Source: Leptospira ellinghausenii (GTDB taxonomy: Bacteria; Spirochaetota; Leptospiria; Leptospirales; Leptospiraceae). From it: a stretch of 64,000 nucleotides of DNA. Both the position numbers and the translations under genes were made by a program. Positions 18,880 to 28,010 of this stretch are shown here, piece after piece. The first letter of the stretch is position 1; the number at the start of each line of letters is the position of its first letter. The DNA lies in the NCBI RefSeq assembly GCF_003114815.1, contig NZ_BFAZ01000009.1, positions 1,612,001 to 1,676,000 on the forward strand, read 5' to 3'. The notes beneath the pieces are model-generated. The model saw nothing but the letters and a program-made list of their open reading frames with translations, was not told where the DNA came from and made no database searches.

Positions 18880-20234
18880 ACCAAAAAAAAACAAAACAAG
18901 AAACCACCTATCTTCGGTTTTTTGGTCTTGCAGAACTTGTGAACCATGGCCCAAGAGGGATTTTAGCCTTCTGGATGATTTTAGGTATGGCCTTCTTTCT
19001 GTTTGGCGATCAAAACTTAATTGCTCCCAATATGAAAAACATTGGAGCTTCCTTAGGGATTACAGATCCAAATGAAGTTGATTGGAAATTTGGTGGAATC
19101 ATTCCTGTTTTGTTTTTTATCTTGGGTGGACTTGTTTCATTGTCTATGGGGTATCTTTCCCAAGCATTTTCTCGTAAACATTTGTTAGTTGCGACTGTTC
19201 TATTAGGTGAAATTCCATGTTTTTTAACTGCATATGCTCAGAACTTCGATCAGTTTTTAATTTTAAGGACATTGTGTGGATTTGGACTAGGCGGAATTTT
19301 CCCATTACTCTTTAGTTTGATTGGAGATTATTTTTCCAGCCAATCCAGAGCCATTGCAACTGGGTACGTATCTTTAGCAATGGGACTTGGGGTGGGAGTA
19401 GGTCAGTTGTTAGGTGGTATATTGGGTGGAGCAGATCCCATAAATGGATGGAGGACCTCTTTTATTTACATGTCTGCACCTTCGTTTCTCTTCGTTGCTG
19501 TTTATTTATTTTTCTGTAAAGAACCAAAACGTGGTGGAGCAGAAGAAGTGGGTGCCGATGAACTTTCTCACAAAATCACTTTAAAAGACTTTAAATTACT
19601 ATTCGAAAACAAAACAAATCTAGGTGCCTTTTTACAAGGACTTCCTGGCTGTATCCCTTGGGGTGTATTTTTTGTTTATTTAGCAGATTATTATGAACAC
19701 ACATATCACCTAACAAAAGAAGTTTCCGCTGGTATGATTACATTCGCTGCGATTGGAATTTTTATTGGAACTTTTTTTGGTGGAGTGCTTGGGCAATTTT
19801 TATACAATATCAAAAAAACATACCAACCATTATTATGTATGGGAACTACTTTCTTTGGAGTATTTCCGGCTATCCTTTTGTTATATTCGTTTGATATCGT
19901 TCCGCACATGGGACTCTTTATTGGTCTCAATGTATTAACAGGAATTATGATCTCAGTCACTGGCCCTAATGTTAGAGCTGTTTTACTCAATGTAAATGAA
20001 CCAAAATCGAGAAGTGCAATCTTTTCAATATACAACCTAACGGATGATTTAGGAAAAGGTCTTGGTCCTGTTATGTCAGCAGTGATTCTTGGACTCACAC
20101 CGGATAGAGGTCTTGCTCTTTCCATCTCAATTTTATTTTGGATTCCATGTGCCTTAGCTTGGTTTTTGGTTTTATTCAATTATGAAAAAGATGAAAAAAC
20201 AATGCATTTGTTAATGAAACAGAGTGTTTCCTAA
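18876..20234 (+). CDS. MFS transporter (spinster-like)
   Basis: The 452-residue protein has twelve predicted membrane segments in the major facilitator pattern. Family features include FWMILGMAFFLFGDQNLIAPNM in the first helix region, the cytoplasmic loop LSQAFSRKHLL and the GFGLGGIFPLLFSLIGDYF segment. Spinster-type members export lipids or small organic solutes; the substrate here is unknown. The start is the ATG at 18876, with AAGGA about 10 bases upstream; it overlaps the previous stop by 4 bases. Confidence 0.88.
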   Translation: MNQKKTKQETTYLRFFGLAELVNHGPRGILAFWMILGMAFFLFGDQNLIAPNMKNIGASLGITDPNEVDWKFGGIIPVLFFILGGLVSLSMGYLSQAFSRKHLLVATVLLGEIPCFLTAYAQNFDQFLILRTLCGFGLGGIFPLLFSLIGDYFSSQSRAIATGYVSLAMGLGVGVGQLLGGILGGADPINGWRTSFIYMSAPSFLFVAVYLFFCKEPKRGGAEEVGADELSHKITLKDFKLLFENKTNLGAFLQGLPGCIPWGVFFVYLADYYEHTYHLTKEVSAGMITFAAIGIFIGTFFGGVLGQFLYNIKKTYQPLLCMGTTFFGVFPAILLLYSFDIVPHMGLFIGLNVLTGIMISVTGPNVRAVLLNVNEPKSRSAIFSIYNLTDDLGKGLGPVMSAVILGLTPDRGLALSISILFWIPCALAWFLVLFNYEKDEKTMHLLMKQSVS

Positions 20235-20271
20235 TTTGGATTCATTCATAAATTGAAAACAAATAAATAAA

Positions 20272-21000
20272 ATGCAAATCAAACATAACTTACTCGATAT
20301 CGAAGGGACAACGGCACCAATTGCCTTTGTCCATGAGATTCTTTTTCCTTATGCAAAAAAACGAATCCATTCCTTTTTAAAAAACTATCAGTTTTCGGAC
20401 GAGAAATGGAAAGAAATACAAATAGAATACCATAAAGATTTTTTATTCCATGAACCGTCATTCATTCAAAAATTTACGATGGGAAACTCGGCCAATGAAA
20501 TACCAAAGGAACTTTCCAAAGATATGGTTTCCTTATATTTTGAATATCTCATTGAGAAAGATCGTAAATTTGGTCCCTTAAAAGAAGTACAAGGAAAAAT
20601 TTGGAAAGATGGTTATGAGTCTCATGAGATCAAAAGTACAGTCTATGAAGATGTTCCCAAATTTTTAAAACAATCCATCCAAGAAGGAAAAAAAAACCAT
20701 GTGTATTCGTCTGGATCCGTGGAAGCTCAAGTTTTAATTTATCAATATTCGGTGTTAGGTGATTTGCGTGAGTATTTTACTTCTTATTTTGATACAGCGG
20801 TAGGTGGAAAACGGGAAAAAGAAAGTTATTTAAGAATTGCGAATACACTCTCTGCACTTCCAAGTGAAATTCGTTTTTTTACAGACATTGTGGAAGAAGC
20901 GGATGCGGCAAGTTTAGCAGGGATGCAAGTGGTCATTTTGAATCGACCAGGAAATTTGCCTCAAAAATCACATTCGTTTCCCATTTGGGATCATTTTTAA
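20272..21000 (+). CDS. mtnC: Enolase-phosphatase E1 (methionine salvage)
   Basis: This HAD-superfamily enzyme of 242 residues turns 2,3-diketo-5-methylthiopentyl-1-phosphate into the acireductone in the methylthioadenosine salvage pathway. The family form of motif I is visible at the start (LLDIEGTTAPIAFVHE). VYSSGSVEAQ (motif II region), a Lys in VGGKREKESY and FFTDIVEEADAA follow. Its length is normal. mtnA, an earlier pathway step, is at 58.3 kb, so the pathway genes are dispersed. The stop codon overlaps that of the convergent norF-like gene. Confidence 0.95.
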   Translation: MQIKHNLLDIEGTTAPIAFVHEILFPYAKKRIHSFLKNYQFSDEKWKEIQIEYHKDFLFHEPSFIQKFTMGNSANEIPKELSKDMVSLYFEYLIEKDRKFGPLKEVQGKIWKDGYESHEIKSTVYEDVPKFLKQSIQEGKKNHVYSSGSVEAQVLIYQYSVLGDLREYFTSYFDTAVGGKREKESYLRIANTLSALPSEIRFFTDIVEEADAASLAGMQVVILNRPGNLPQKSHSFPIWDHF

Positions 21001-21227
21001 GTGAAATACCAGATCCCAAATGAATACACAAAAATCAAAGTTGAGAAAATCAACTTCCAAAAAAAATGGGCTCGTACTAAATTCATAAATACATAGGATA
21101 TCAAAAGGAATTTGATCGCACTCATCAGTATCAAATTCCAATTACTTGGTACAAACGACCCCATCCCGTAAAACGATAGATATACGATTGTGAGTAAAAT
21201 CATATAAGTAAATACAATTCGTAACAT
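20997..21227 (-). CDS. Small membrane protein, NorF/cytochrome c oxidase subunit IV-like
   Basis: The 76-residue protein has three hydrophobic helices. Its pattern (LSFYGMGSFVPS, ISYVFMNLVRAHFFWKL) fits the small COX4/NorF group found beside NorE. It lies 13 bases after the norE-like gene, as norE-norF do in other denitrifiers, which is the main support for the name. NorF is an accessory protein needed for full NO reductase activity in some bacteria. Its stop overlaps the mtnC stop on the other strand. Confidence 0.7.
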   Translation of the reverse strand: MLRIVFTYMILLTIVYLSFYGMGSFVPSNWNLILMSAIKFLLISYVFMNLVRAHFFWKLIFSTLIFVYSFGIWYFT

Positions 21228-21240
21228 AAAACCTTCTTCC

Positions 21241-21813
21241 TTATTGGATCAAATACAATGCTGGGTATAGGATAAGCCAGATCAAATCACACATATGCCA
21301 AAAAATTCCCCCCGCTTCCAAATTCAAAAGGGTGATGGTTTTTCGGTTGAGAAGAACAATTGATAAGATGATGATTCCTACTGCTACGTGTAAGTAATGA
21401 AAACCTGTGAGTAACCAATAGTAACTAAAGAATATACTCGTATCTAAGGTATAACCTAAAGTCCATTTGTCATAAAACTCGAGACTTTTGAGGAACAAAA
21501 AAGCCAATCCGAAAAGAATTGCACCTAACATAACATAAAGGAATTGGGTCTCCTTATTGTTTTCTTTTGCATAAACAATTATGGCTAATAAAAATCCACT
21601 TGTTAATAGGAAAATTGTATTCCAAAAAGCAAATTCTCTGTGCAGAAGTTTTTGCATGGTTTGGAAACCATCTGGATTTTGAGTTTTGTCATACACTAAG
21701 GATCCAATCCCCATACAGAAGGTGATTACTTCCACAAATACGATGAGCCAAATGAGAATTCCCCCAGGTGGGTACCAAATTGAATCATTTTCCTCGATAG
21801 TAGTTTCGTTCAT
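21241..21813 (-). CDS. norE: NorE-like protein (cytochrome c oxidase subunit III family)
   Basis: The 190-residue protein of five membrane segments belongs to the COX3 family. It has FHYLHVAVGIIILSIV near the C-terminus and HMCDLIWLILYPALYLI at the end. COX3-like proteins in nor clusters are called NorE and assist NO reductase. I start at ATG 21813 because AAGGAG lies 5 bases upstream; a longer frame to 21897 has no such site. It is divergent from norC, sharing a 289-base control region. Confidence 0.88.
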   Translation of the reverse strand: MNETTIEENDSIWYPPGGILIWLIVFVEVITFCMGIGSLVYDKTQNPDGFQTMQKLLHREFAFWNTIFLLTSGFLLAIIVYAKENNKETQFLYVMLGAILFGLAFLFLKSLEFYDKWTLGYTLDTSIFFSYYWLLTGFHYLHVAVGIIILSIVLLNRKTITLLNLEAGGIFWHMCDLIWLILYPALYLIQ

Positions 21814-22035
21814 GAATTCTCCTTGGTTACTATAGAAAATTAAAATAATCGAATATTCAAGTAAATTCAAATCCATAAGGGATTCAAAAGGTTCCAAAAT
21901 TTCGGGAAAACGTTCAAATTGTCCGGTTTTCCCCTCAATTTACCTCTTTTAGTTATTTAAATGATTCTAATTCTTATTCATAATCAATTCCATTCGGTGT
22001 CTTACGTATGTTAACACAGGATTTTTATTTAGAAC

Positions 22036-22049
22036 TTGATTAGAATCAA
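22036..22049 (+). promoter_or_regulatory. Perfect FNR/Dnr-type operator upstream of norC
   Basis: TTGATTAGAATCAA is an exact TTGAT-N4-ATCAA palindrome, extended by a C/G pair on each side. Its centre (22042.5) is 29.5 bases before a TACATT -10-like hexamer at 22072-22077. That is the spacing of a class II activator site at -41.5. The predicted transcript would begin about 20 bases before norC, leaving room for the AAGGAGGT ribosome-binding site at 22091. The Crp/Fnr regulator at 28.0-28.6 kb is the obvious candidate ligand. Confidence 0.85.
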
Positions 22050-22102
22050 GGCATTTTGTACAATCTGCACTTACATTTGTAAAATGAAAAAAGGAGGTAA
22101 GG

Positions 22103-22807
22103 ATGCTTTCAAAATCGCAAGCAAGGGCATTCTTTCTGGGTGGAACTTTTTTGTTCGGTGCTATCTTTGTGTTCCTCACAATTGATACCTTGCGACAAAA
22201 CGATACCCGTACCAATGCGCAAAACTTAACAGAAGATGTGCTGAAAGGGAAAGAGATTTGGGAAAAAAACAATTGTATGGGTTGCCATACCTTACTTGGA
22301 GAGGGAGCATACTATGCGCCTGATTTGACTAAAGTGGTCGAGAGAAGGGGAGTTAGCTGGATCGACGTATTTTTAGATGATCCACAAGCAATGTTCCCTG
22401 GTGAACGTAAGATGGTGAAATACAATTTTACTAAAGAAGAAAAAGGCCAAGTCATCGCATTTCTAGATTGGGTTGGTAAAATTGATGCCAATGGTTGGCC
22501 ACCAAAACCAAATATCCCAGTTGGTTCTATAACCACTGCCGTACCTCCACAAACAACTTCCAGCGTTGTGAAAGTTTCTCAACCAGAAAAGTTTTCTCAA
22601 TTATGTGTCGCCTGTCACGCAGTAGGTGGCAAGGGAGGAAATGTAGGACCTGCACTTGATCATGTAGGATCAAAGTTTGATGTCGATTATCTCAACCGAT
22701 GGTTGATTGATCCACAAGTAATCAAACCGGGAACTAACATGCCAAAGTTGCCGTTAAGTGATACAGAAAGAAAGGATATAGTTACTTACCTTTCTGCATT
22801 AAAATAA
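22103..22807 (+). CDS. norC: Nitric oxide reductase cytochrome c subunit with an extra cytochrome c domain
   Basis: The 234-residue protein starts with a membrane anchor (residues 8-27) and the NorC periplasmic heme domain: CMGCH at residues 58-62, then TLLGEGAYYAPDLTKV, typical of NorC. After a Pro/Thr/Ser linker (about residues 135-160) comes a second heme site, CVACH at 168-172, in a class I cytochrome c domain with NMPKLPLS as possible Met ligand. NorC is normally about 150 residues with one heme. It passes electrons to NorB. The ATG at 22103 is preceded by a strong AAGGAGGT. Confidence 0.95.
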   Translation: MLSKSQARAFFLGGTFLFGAIFVFLTIDTLRQNDTRTNAQNLTEDVLKGKEIWEKNNCMGCHTLLGEGAYYAPDLTKVVERRGVSWIDVFLDDPQAMFPGERKMVKYNFTKEEKGQVIAFLDWVGKIDANGWPPKPNIPVGSITTAVPPQTTSSVVKVSQPEKFSQLCVACHAVGGKGGNVGPALDHVGSKFDVDYLNRWLIDPQVIKPGTNMPKLPLSDTERKDIVTYLSALK

Positions 22808-22816
22808 GGAGAAACA

Positions 22817-24166
22817 ATGAGATTCCAATCACAAAAGGTCGCATATTGGTTCTTTGCAACTTGTATGTTACTCTTATCTTTACAAATCGTTTATGGTTTT
22901 ATCATGGGTTTTGCTCGGATTGGTTTTGATGGATTACATGATTACATTCCATTTAACACAGCTCGTGCAACACATACCAATTTATTAGTTGTATGGTTAT
23001 TAACAGGATTTATGGGTGCTGCTTATTACATCATTCCTGAAGAATCTGATCGTGAATTGTACAGTGTCAAACTCGCATACATCCAACTTATATCTTGGAT
23101 TGTGGTGGGTGTTGTTGCCATCATTGGATTCCACTTTAATTGGTGGGAAGGTAGAAAGTTTTTAGAGATTCCAAGGCCACTTGATTATCTTGTCGTTGTC
23201 AACGTTCTTACCTTTTTATTCAATATTGCCATGACCATTTGGGAGGCCAAAAAAAGGAGTACAACACAACTAGTATTATTCTTTGGTCTGTTATGTGCAG
23301 CCTTACTTTATCTCCCAGGTATGATTTATTTCGATAACCAAACCTTGGATTCTTACTTTCGATGGTGGGTTGTTCACCTTTGGGTAGAGGGAGTTTGGGA
23401 ACTCATCATGGGTGGTATCTTAGCATTTTTACTCATCAAACTTACAGGTGTGGACAGGGAAGTCATTGAAAAATGGTTGTATGTGGTTGTTGGTCTCACG
23501 TTCCTTTCTGGAATTTTAGGAACAGGCCACCACTACTACTGGATAGGAACTCCTAAGTATTGGCTTATGGTCGGTGGAATTTTTTCTGCCTTAGAACCAC
23601 TTGCGTTCCTCGGAATGGCGATTTGGGCTCTCAATATGTATCGCAAAAAAGGAAAAGACCATCCAAACAAAATTGCACTCTATTGGACACTTGGAAGTGC
23701 GATGATGTCTTTCATTGGTGCTGGTTTTCTTGGTTTTGCACACACTTGGCCATCGGTTAACCAATGGACACATGGAACTCTCATCACAGCAATGCACGGT
23801 CACCTTGCTTTCTGGGGAGCCTACGCAATGTTAGTGTTAGCTGTCATTTCCTATGCAATGCCAAACATGACAGGTCGTAAACTATTCACTGGTATGTCTG
23901 GATATTTAGCATTCTGGGCATCCAATATTGGAATGGTCGGAATGACTGGAGCGTTGGCAGTGGCAGGGATCACTCAGGTGTATCTAGAACGTAAATTGGG
24001 AATGGACTTTCTAGTGGTACAAAAAGAAATCGTGTTCCATTTTATCGGAATGTTACTTGCAGCTACATTATTTACAATTGGAATCACATATTTCATTGTT
24101 GATTTCATTAGACATGGTCTTCCTTCCAATGAAGCGGTTGGTAAAAATGTAGGTGATATAGACTAA
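22817..24166 (+). CDS. norB: Nitric oxide reductase subunit B
   Basis: NorB reduces two NO to N2O in the inner membrane. The 449-residue, twelve-helix protein retains the expected metal ligands. These are His in ARATHTN and the late HGHLAFWG for the hemes, HLWVEGVWE (FeB His and the conserved Glu), and GTGHHYYW (two further FeB His). It lacks the N-terminal quinol-oxidising extension of qNOR, in agreement with a separate NorC. It begins 9 bases after norC with AAGGAG upstream. It is cotranscribed with norQ, 3 bases downstream. Confidence 0.98.
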   Translation: MRFQSQKVAYWFFATCMLLLSLQIVYGFIMGFARIGFDGLHDYIPFNTARATHTNLLVVWLLTGFMGAAYYIIPEESDRELYSVKLAYIQLISWIVVGVVAIIGFHFNWWEGRKFLEIPRPLDYLVVVNVLTFLFNIAMTIWEAKKRSTTQLVLFFGLLCAALLYLPGMIYFDNQTLDSYFRWWVVHLWVEGVWELIMGGILAFLLIKLTGVDREVIEKWLYVVVGLTFLSGILGTGHHYYWIGTPKYWLMVGGIFSALEPLAFLGMAIWALNMYRKKGKDHPNKIALYWTLGSAMMSFIGAGFLGFAHTWPSVNQWTHGTLITAMHGHLAFWGAYAMLVLAVISYAMPNMTGRKLFTGMSGYLAFWASNIGMVGMTGALAVAGITQVYLERKLGMDFLVVQKEIVFHFIGMLLAATLFTIGITYFIVDFIRHGLPSNEAVGKNVGDID

Positions 24167-24169
24167 CGT

Positions 24170-24952
24170 ATGTTAACAACAAAAATTCCCTATTACGAAC
24201 CAACTGGTAAGGAAGTGGAAATTTTTCAAATGGCGGCGGAGAATACTCTGCCGCTTTTGTTAAAAGGACCTACTGGTTCTGGAAAATCTAGATTTTTGGA
24301 GTTTATGGCACACCAAATGGGCCGTAAACTCATTACGATTTTATGCAATGATGAAACATCCGCAGTGGATTTAGTGGGACGATTTATCGTCAAAGGGGCA
24401 GATACTGTTTGGATGGATGGTCCACTTACCACGGGTGTCAAAGAGGGTGCAATTGTGTATTTGGATGAAATTGCAGAAGCAAGACCAGATACTCTTGTGA
24501 CCATTCACTCATTAACAGACCATAGACGGACATTATTCATTGAAAGAAAAAACGAAGAAATCATCGCACATCCAAACTTTTTACTCGTAGCTTCCTATAA
24601 CCCTGGTTATCAAAAAGGGTTTAAAGAATTAAAACCTTCCACCAAACAACGTTTCCTTAGTATGGATTTTCCATATCCAAAGCCATCTGTGGAAGAAAAG
24701 ATCATTATCGGGGAAACAGGCATTTCTGATTCCGTTTCGAAAAAATTAGTGCAATTTGCAAATTTAGTCAGGAAAAAACCAGAGTTGGGACTTGCGGAAA
24801 CAGTATCGACACGTTTGCTTGTATCATGTGCTAAGCTGATTGGGAAAGGCCTACCATCTCGCCTTGCGGGTCGTACTGCGATCATACTGCCTTTATCAGA
24901 TGATGAAGATACAGTGACTGCCTTACAAGATAGTTTTGATTTAATCTTTTAG
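24170..24952 (+). CDS. norQ: NorQ-type MoxR AAA+ ATPase
   Basis: The 260-residue CbbQ/NirQ/NorQ family ATPase has Walker A (GPTGSGKS, about residue 39) and Walker B (IVYLDEIAEA). NFLLVASYNPGYQ contains sensor 1, followed by a typical C-terminal lid. With NorD it is thought to insert the non-heme iron into NorB. It lies directly downstream of norB and 9 bases before norD, the usual order. Confidence 0.96.
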   Translation: MLTTKIPYYEPTGKEVEIFQMAAENTLPLLLKGPTGSGKSRFLEFMAHQMGRKLITILCNDETSAVDLVGRFIVKGADTVWMDGPLTTGVKEGAIVYLDEIAEARPDTLVTIHSLTDHRRTLFIERKNEEIIAHPNFLLVASYNPGYQKGFKELKPSTKQRFLSMDFPYPKPSVEEKIIIGETGISDSVSKKLVQFANLVRKKPELGLAETVSTRLLVSCAKLIGKGLPSRLAGRTAIILPLSDDEDTVTALQDSFDLIF

Positions 24953-24961
24953 GAATTTATT

Positions 24962-26695
24962 TTGGAATGGGATCAGTTTGTATTCTACCAAGGTCATAAA
25001 CTTTGGAAAAAACTTAAAACAAAACTTACACCTCCAAGTCCATACTATCCATATCGTATGGAGACGGAAGAAACTAAAATCGTTCGTTATCTACAAACTT
25101 TACGAAAAGAAACAACCTCCATTGTGTATGGTGTTGAATTCATCTCCCTTGGGGAAAATTTTCTTAAATTTCCAGAAACCATTTATTGGTATTTAACTGA
25201 AAGGGAATCTAAGATTCAAATACGGATTCTACTTGCGTATTTATCATTTTTAAAAGAAGAACATACAATCAAAACCAGTTTGGTTAAGGAAACTTTTTAT
25301 CAATTATTTCGTTCTTTTCTAAAACGATATCCTGGTGCTTATTTTAATTGGAAAGAAATTCGAAAGGATCGATTGATGCTTAGAAAAAAGGACCCAAAAC
25401 AATACCAAAAAATTGTTTCCTGTTTTTATCATGCAAACACTTCAATTTCCAATTCCAAGATAAACTTTCCTGTTGGTAAAGATTTTATTTCTGATAAACA
25501 GAAACAAAAAATGGAATCGAAAGAATCCAAACAAAAGTTAGATCCTAGTGAAGCAGAATTACTGGAGGTGGATGAGAAAAAAATTGAAGAATATACACTT
25601 GGCCACAATTTTGAAAAAATTGAAACTGTAGAAGAGTTTGACGGGCAATGGAGAGACATTGATGGCGAAGAAGATATGGAAGAAGAGGAGGCTCTCGAGG
25701 AACTCAACTTAGAATATATCATTCGTACAGAAGATCCCGTTCATACTACAAGGACAAGTGAATCAGGTGCAGGAACCTTGTTGGAAATTTTGGAAGACAC
25801 TAGTAAGGAAAAACCCTATTTATATCCAGAATGGGATTACAAAAAAAAACAATACAAACCTAATTACTGTTCTGTGGTTGAGGAATTTCCAAAAACATTG
25901 GATTCTTCTTATGCAATCGGAGTTTTAGAAAGACAACACCGCACCCTATTATTATTAAAGAAAAAAATGACCGCATTACTCAATCAAACCCGTATTAAAA
26001 AACGTTTGGTTGCGGGTGCTGACATAGACTTAGATGCACTCGTTGATCGTTATGCAGATTTAATGGCTAAAAAGAGCCCCTCAGAAGCAATCTATATGAA
26101 TCCAATTCGAGATGTATCCGATTTAGGATTGTACTTTTTAATGGATTTAAGTTTGTCTACCGATTCTTGGATTCACGATAAACGAATTTTGGATGTGGAA
26201 AGAGAAAGTTTATTACTGTTTTCTGAGTGTTTAGAAGAATTGAAAATTCCATTTGGTATCGCAGGTTTTTATTCTCGTACTAGAAATCACAATCAGTTTA
26301 TCCACTTAAAACAAATGAACGAATCTTGGAAGGTAGTCAGAGATCGATTAGGCCCTTTGTCTCCCATCGGTTACACAAGAGTGGGTCCGTCACTTCGTCA
26401 TACAAATTCACTCTTAAAAGATTCCGGATACAAACAAAAATGGATCATTTTAATTACTGATGCAAGACCAAATGATTATGACCAGTATGAAGGTAAGTAT
26501 GGAATTGAGGATGTGAATAAAGCAGTGGGTGAATGTATGTTAAACGGTGTACAAGTGTATACTTTAGCGATAGGAACAGAGGAAAAACCAACTATCCCCG
26601 CAATGATGCGAAACGCGAGTTATCAAATGTTATTCCATCCAGAAAGGCTCCTCGATTCATTACAGGAATTTTTTAAAAGAGCCATTAAGAGTTAA
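24962..26695 (+). CDS. norD: NorD-type VWA domain protein
   Basis: The 577-residue protein ends with a von Willebrand A domain whose metal site DxSxS is seen as MDLSLSTDSW, with IILITDARPNDYDQYEGKYG later. The middle is highly charged (acidic region around residues 220-270). NorD works with the NorQ ATPase in activating NO reductase. The start is TTG at 24962, with AGGA at 7-base spacing. It converges with nnrS. Confidence 0.95.
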   Translation: MEWDQFVFYQGHKLWKKLKTKLTPPSPYYPYRMETEETKIVRYLQTLRKETTSIVYGVEFISLGENFLKFPETIYWYLTERESKIQIRILLAYLSFLKEEHTIKTSLVKETFYQLFRSFLKRYPGAYFNWKEIRKDRLMLRKKDPKQYQKIVSCFYHANTSISNSKINFPVGKDFISDKQKQKMESKESKQKLDPSEAELLEVDEKKIEEYTLGHNFEKIETVEEFDGQWRDIDGEEDMEEEEALEELNLEYIIRTEDPVHTTRTSESGAGTLLEILEDTSKEKPYLYPEWDYKKKQYKPNYCSVVEEFPKTLDSSYAIGVLERQHRTLLLLKKKMTALLNQTRIKKRLVAGADIDLDALVDRYADLMAKKSPSEAIYMNPIRDVSDLGLYFLMDLSLSTDSWIHDKRILDVERESLLLFSECLEELKIPFGIAGFYSRTRNHNQFIHLKQMNESWKVVRDRLGPLSPIGYTRVGPSLRHTNSLLKDSGYKQKWIILITDARPNDYDQYEGKYGIEDVNKAVGECMLNGVQVYTLAIGTEEKPTIPAMMRNASYQMLFHPERLLDSLQEFFKRAIKS

Positions 26696-26729
26696 GAGTG
26701 AATGAGAAATAGAATTAAATTCAACTCTT
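26694..26729. terminator. Possible bidirectional terminator between norD and nnrS
   Basis: AAGAGT at 26694-26699 pairs with ACTCTT at 26724-26729, extended inward by GAAT/ATTC with one bulged A. It lies at the junction of the convergent norD and nnrS genes. The T tract is short, so this is tentative. Confidence 0.4.
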
Positions 26730-26733
26730 TCGC

Positions 26734-27960
26734 TTAAGAAGGTTTTCCATCAGGTCTAGGTGAATAAAGAATGATTGTATACTGGACAACATAGAAAACA
26801 AAACACAGAATCCAACCAATTCCAGAGAGGTAATATGCATATTTGTATTGGTTGAACAGTTGTAAAAAGACTCGAATCACCACGCTTACATTTAAGAGGA
26901 CATAGCAAAAAACAGTGAGTGGAGATGCAACGATGGTCCTACCAGTATGGCCCAAACTCACTCTTGTGATCATACCATAAATAAAAACGGCAAGACCACC
27001 AACTGTTAGGCTATGGATTGCTGATGAAATTGGAAATAGATTCAATTCTGTTAAACTATAGAGTAAAAATCCAAGGCATACCCAAAAGTAACCTAAGTAC
27101 AAAATCCAAAGGATAGGCCTTTGGTAGGATTTCCATGGTTTCCATGAAATGTAACGAATTGTATTTAAGGTAAATAATGAAAATCCAACAAGAAAAGAAA
27201 TTATTCCAAAAACAGTGAAACCTGTTCCTTGTAAGTAGGAAAGTGATCTTAAAAAATATACATCTAAATATGATTGTATGAGTTTTGTCAGATAAAAGAT
27301 AAATGGAAGATAGATTAGAAATGTTTCTAATTTTGGCATTCGCTTAAAAGAATAACCTTGGATTACGACCCCAGAGAAAAAAGGAACAACTCGTCCGCCT
27401 ATGATGAGTATCAAAAATAAAACAACAAAGATGCTTAAATGGATAAAAAGTAATGTTTTCTCCGGATCTAAAATGGAATAAGCAGATAGAGCACTCAGAA
27501 TATGAAAAATTGTAAAAAGTCCATAATGGTATAAAATGGGTCTGTTGTGTTTTTGGGTAGGAACAATCAACTTTGGAACAAGTAGATAGATGACCAGGAT
27601 ATCCGAACAGATATCAAATCCAAAAGAAAGGTAACTTAAAAAACCGAACGAATAGAATGAAAATCTTCCAAGTAACCAAAAAACTAATAAGTAGAATAAA
27701 CTTTTCCCTTTTAGAATGGTTGAATTTGTCCAATTTTGAACGGCAGTGAACAAAAAACCCAATACAATGGCTTTCGTAAAACCGAATACCATTTCATAGG
27801 AATGCCAGTGAATGGCGTTGATGTGAATTGGATTTTTAATAATATTCGAAAGTATGAATAACCAAATTGAAATGACTAGGATTCCGAAAACTGAGCCAAA
27901 CCAAAAAAAAGGGCGAAACGCTGTATTCCAGAAACTGTATTGAAAAAACGATTGTTTCAT
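26734..27960 (-). CDS. nnrS: NnrS family heme-copper membrane protein
   Basis: The 408-residue protein has about twelve membrane segments. It matches NnrS in the N-terminal FRPFFWFGS, in HWHSYEMVFGF and in the late region HSLTVGGLAVFIYGMITRVSLGHTGR, which carries conserved His. NnrS proteins protect cells from nitrosative stress and are controlled by NO-responsive regulators. The ATG at 27960 has no ribosome-binding site. A TAGTAT -10-like box ends only six bases before it, downstream of a perfect TTGAT-N4-ATCAA site, so the mRNA may be leaderless. Confidence 0.93.
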   Translation of the reverse strand: MKQSFFQYSFWNTAFRPFFWFGSVFGILVISIWLFILSNIIKNPIHINAIHWHSYEMVFGFTKAIVLGFLFTAVQNWTNSTILKGKSLFYLLVFWLLGRFSFYSFGFLSYLSFGFDICSDILVIYLLVPKLIVPTQKHNRPILYHYGLFTIFHILSALSAYSILDPEKTLLFIHLSIFVVLFLILIIGGRVVPFFSGVVIQGYSFKRMPKLETFLIYLPFIFYLTKLIQSYLDVYFLRSLSYLQGTGFTVFGIISFLVGFSLFTLNTIRYISWKPWKSYQRPILWILYLGYFWVCLGFLLYSLTELNLFPISSAIHSLTVGGLAVFIYGMITRVSLGHTGRTIVASPLTVFCYVLLNVSVVIRVFLQLFNQYKYAYYLSGIGWILCFVFYVVQYTIILYSPRPDGKPS

Positions 27961-27993
27961 ACGTTAATACTATCTGAAAGGAGTATCATTTCA

Positions 27994-28007
27994 TTGATAC
28001 AAATCAA
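27994..28007 (-). promoter_or_regulatory. Perfect FNR/Dnr-type operator upstream of nnrS
   Basis: TTGATACAAATCAA on the + strand is an exact TTGAT-N4-ATCAA palindrome in the 50-base gap between the regulator gene and nnrS. On the minus strand a TAGTAT hexamer lies at class II distance from its centre. It would put the transcript start at or next to the nnrS ATG. Confidence 0.82.
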
Positions 28008-28010
28008 GTA

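Noticed and set aside
21974..21987. Second FNR-like site (TTATT-N4-ATCAA) toward norE
   Set aside because: Two mismatches in one half site, and its position, about 170 bases from the norE start, is poor.
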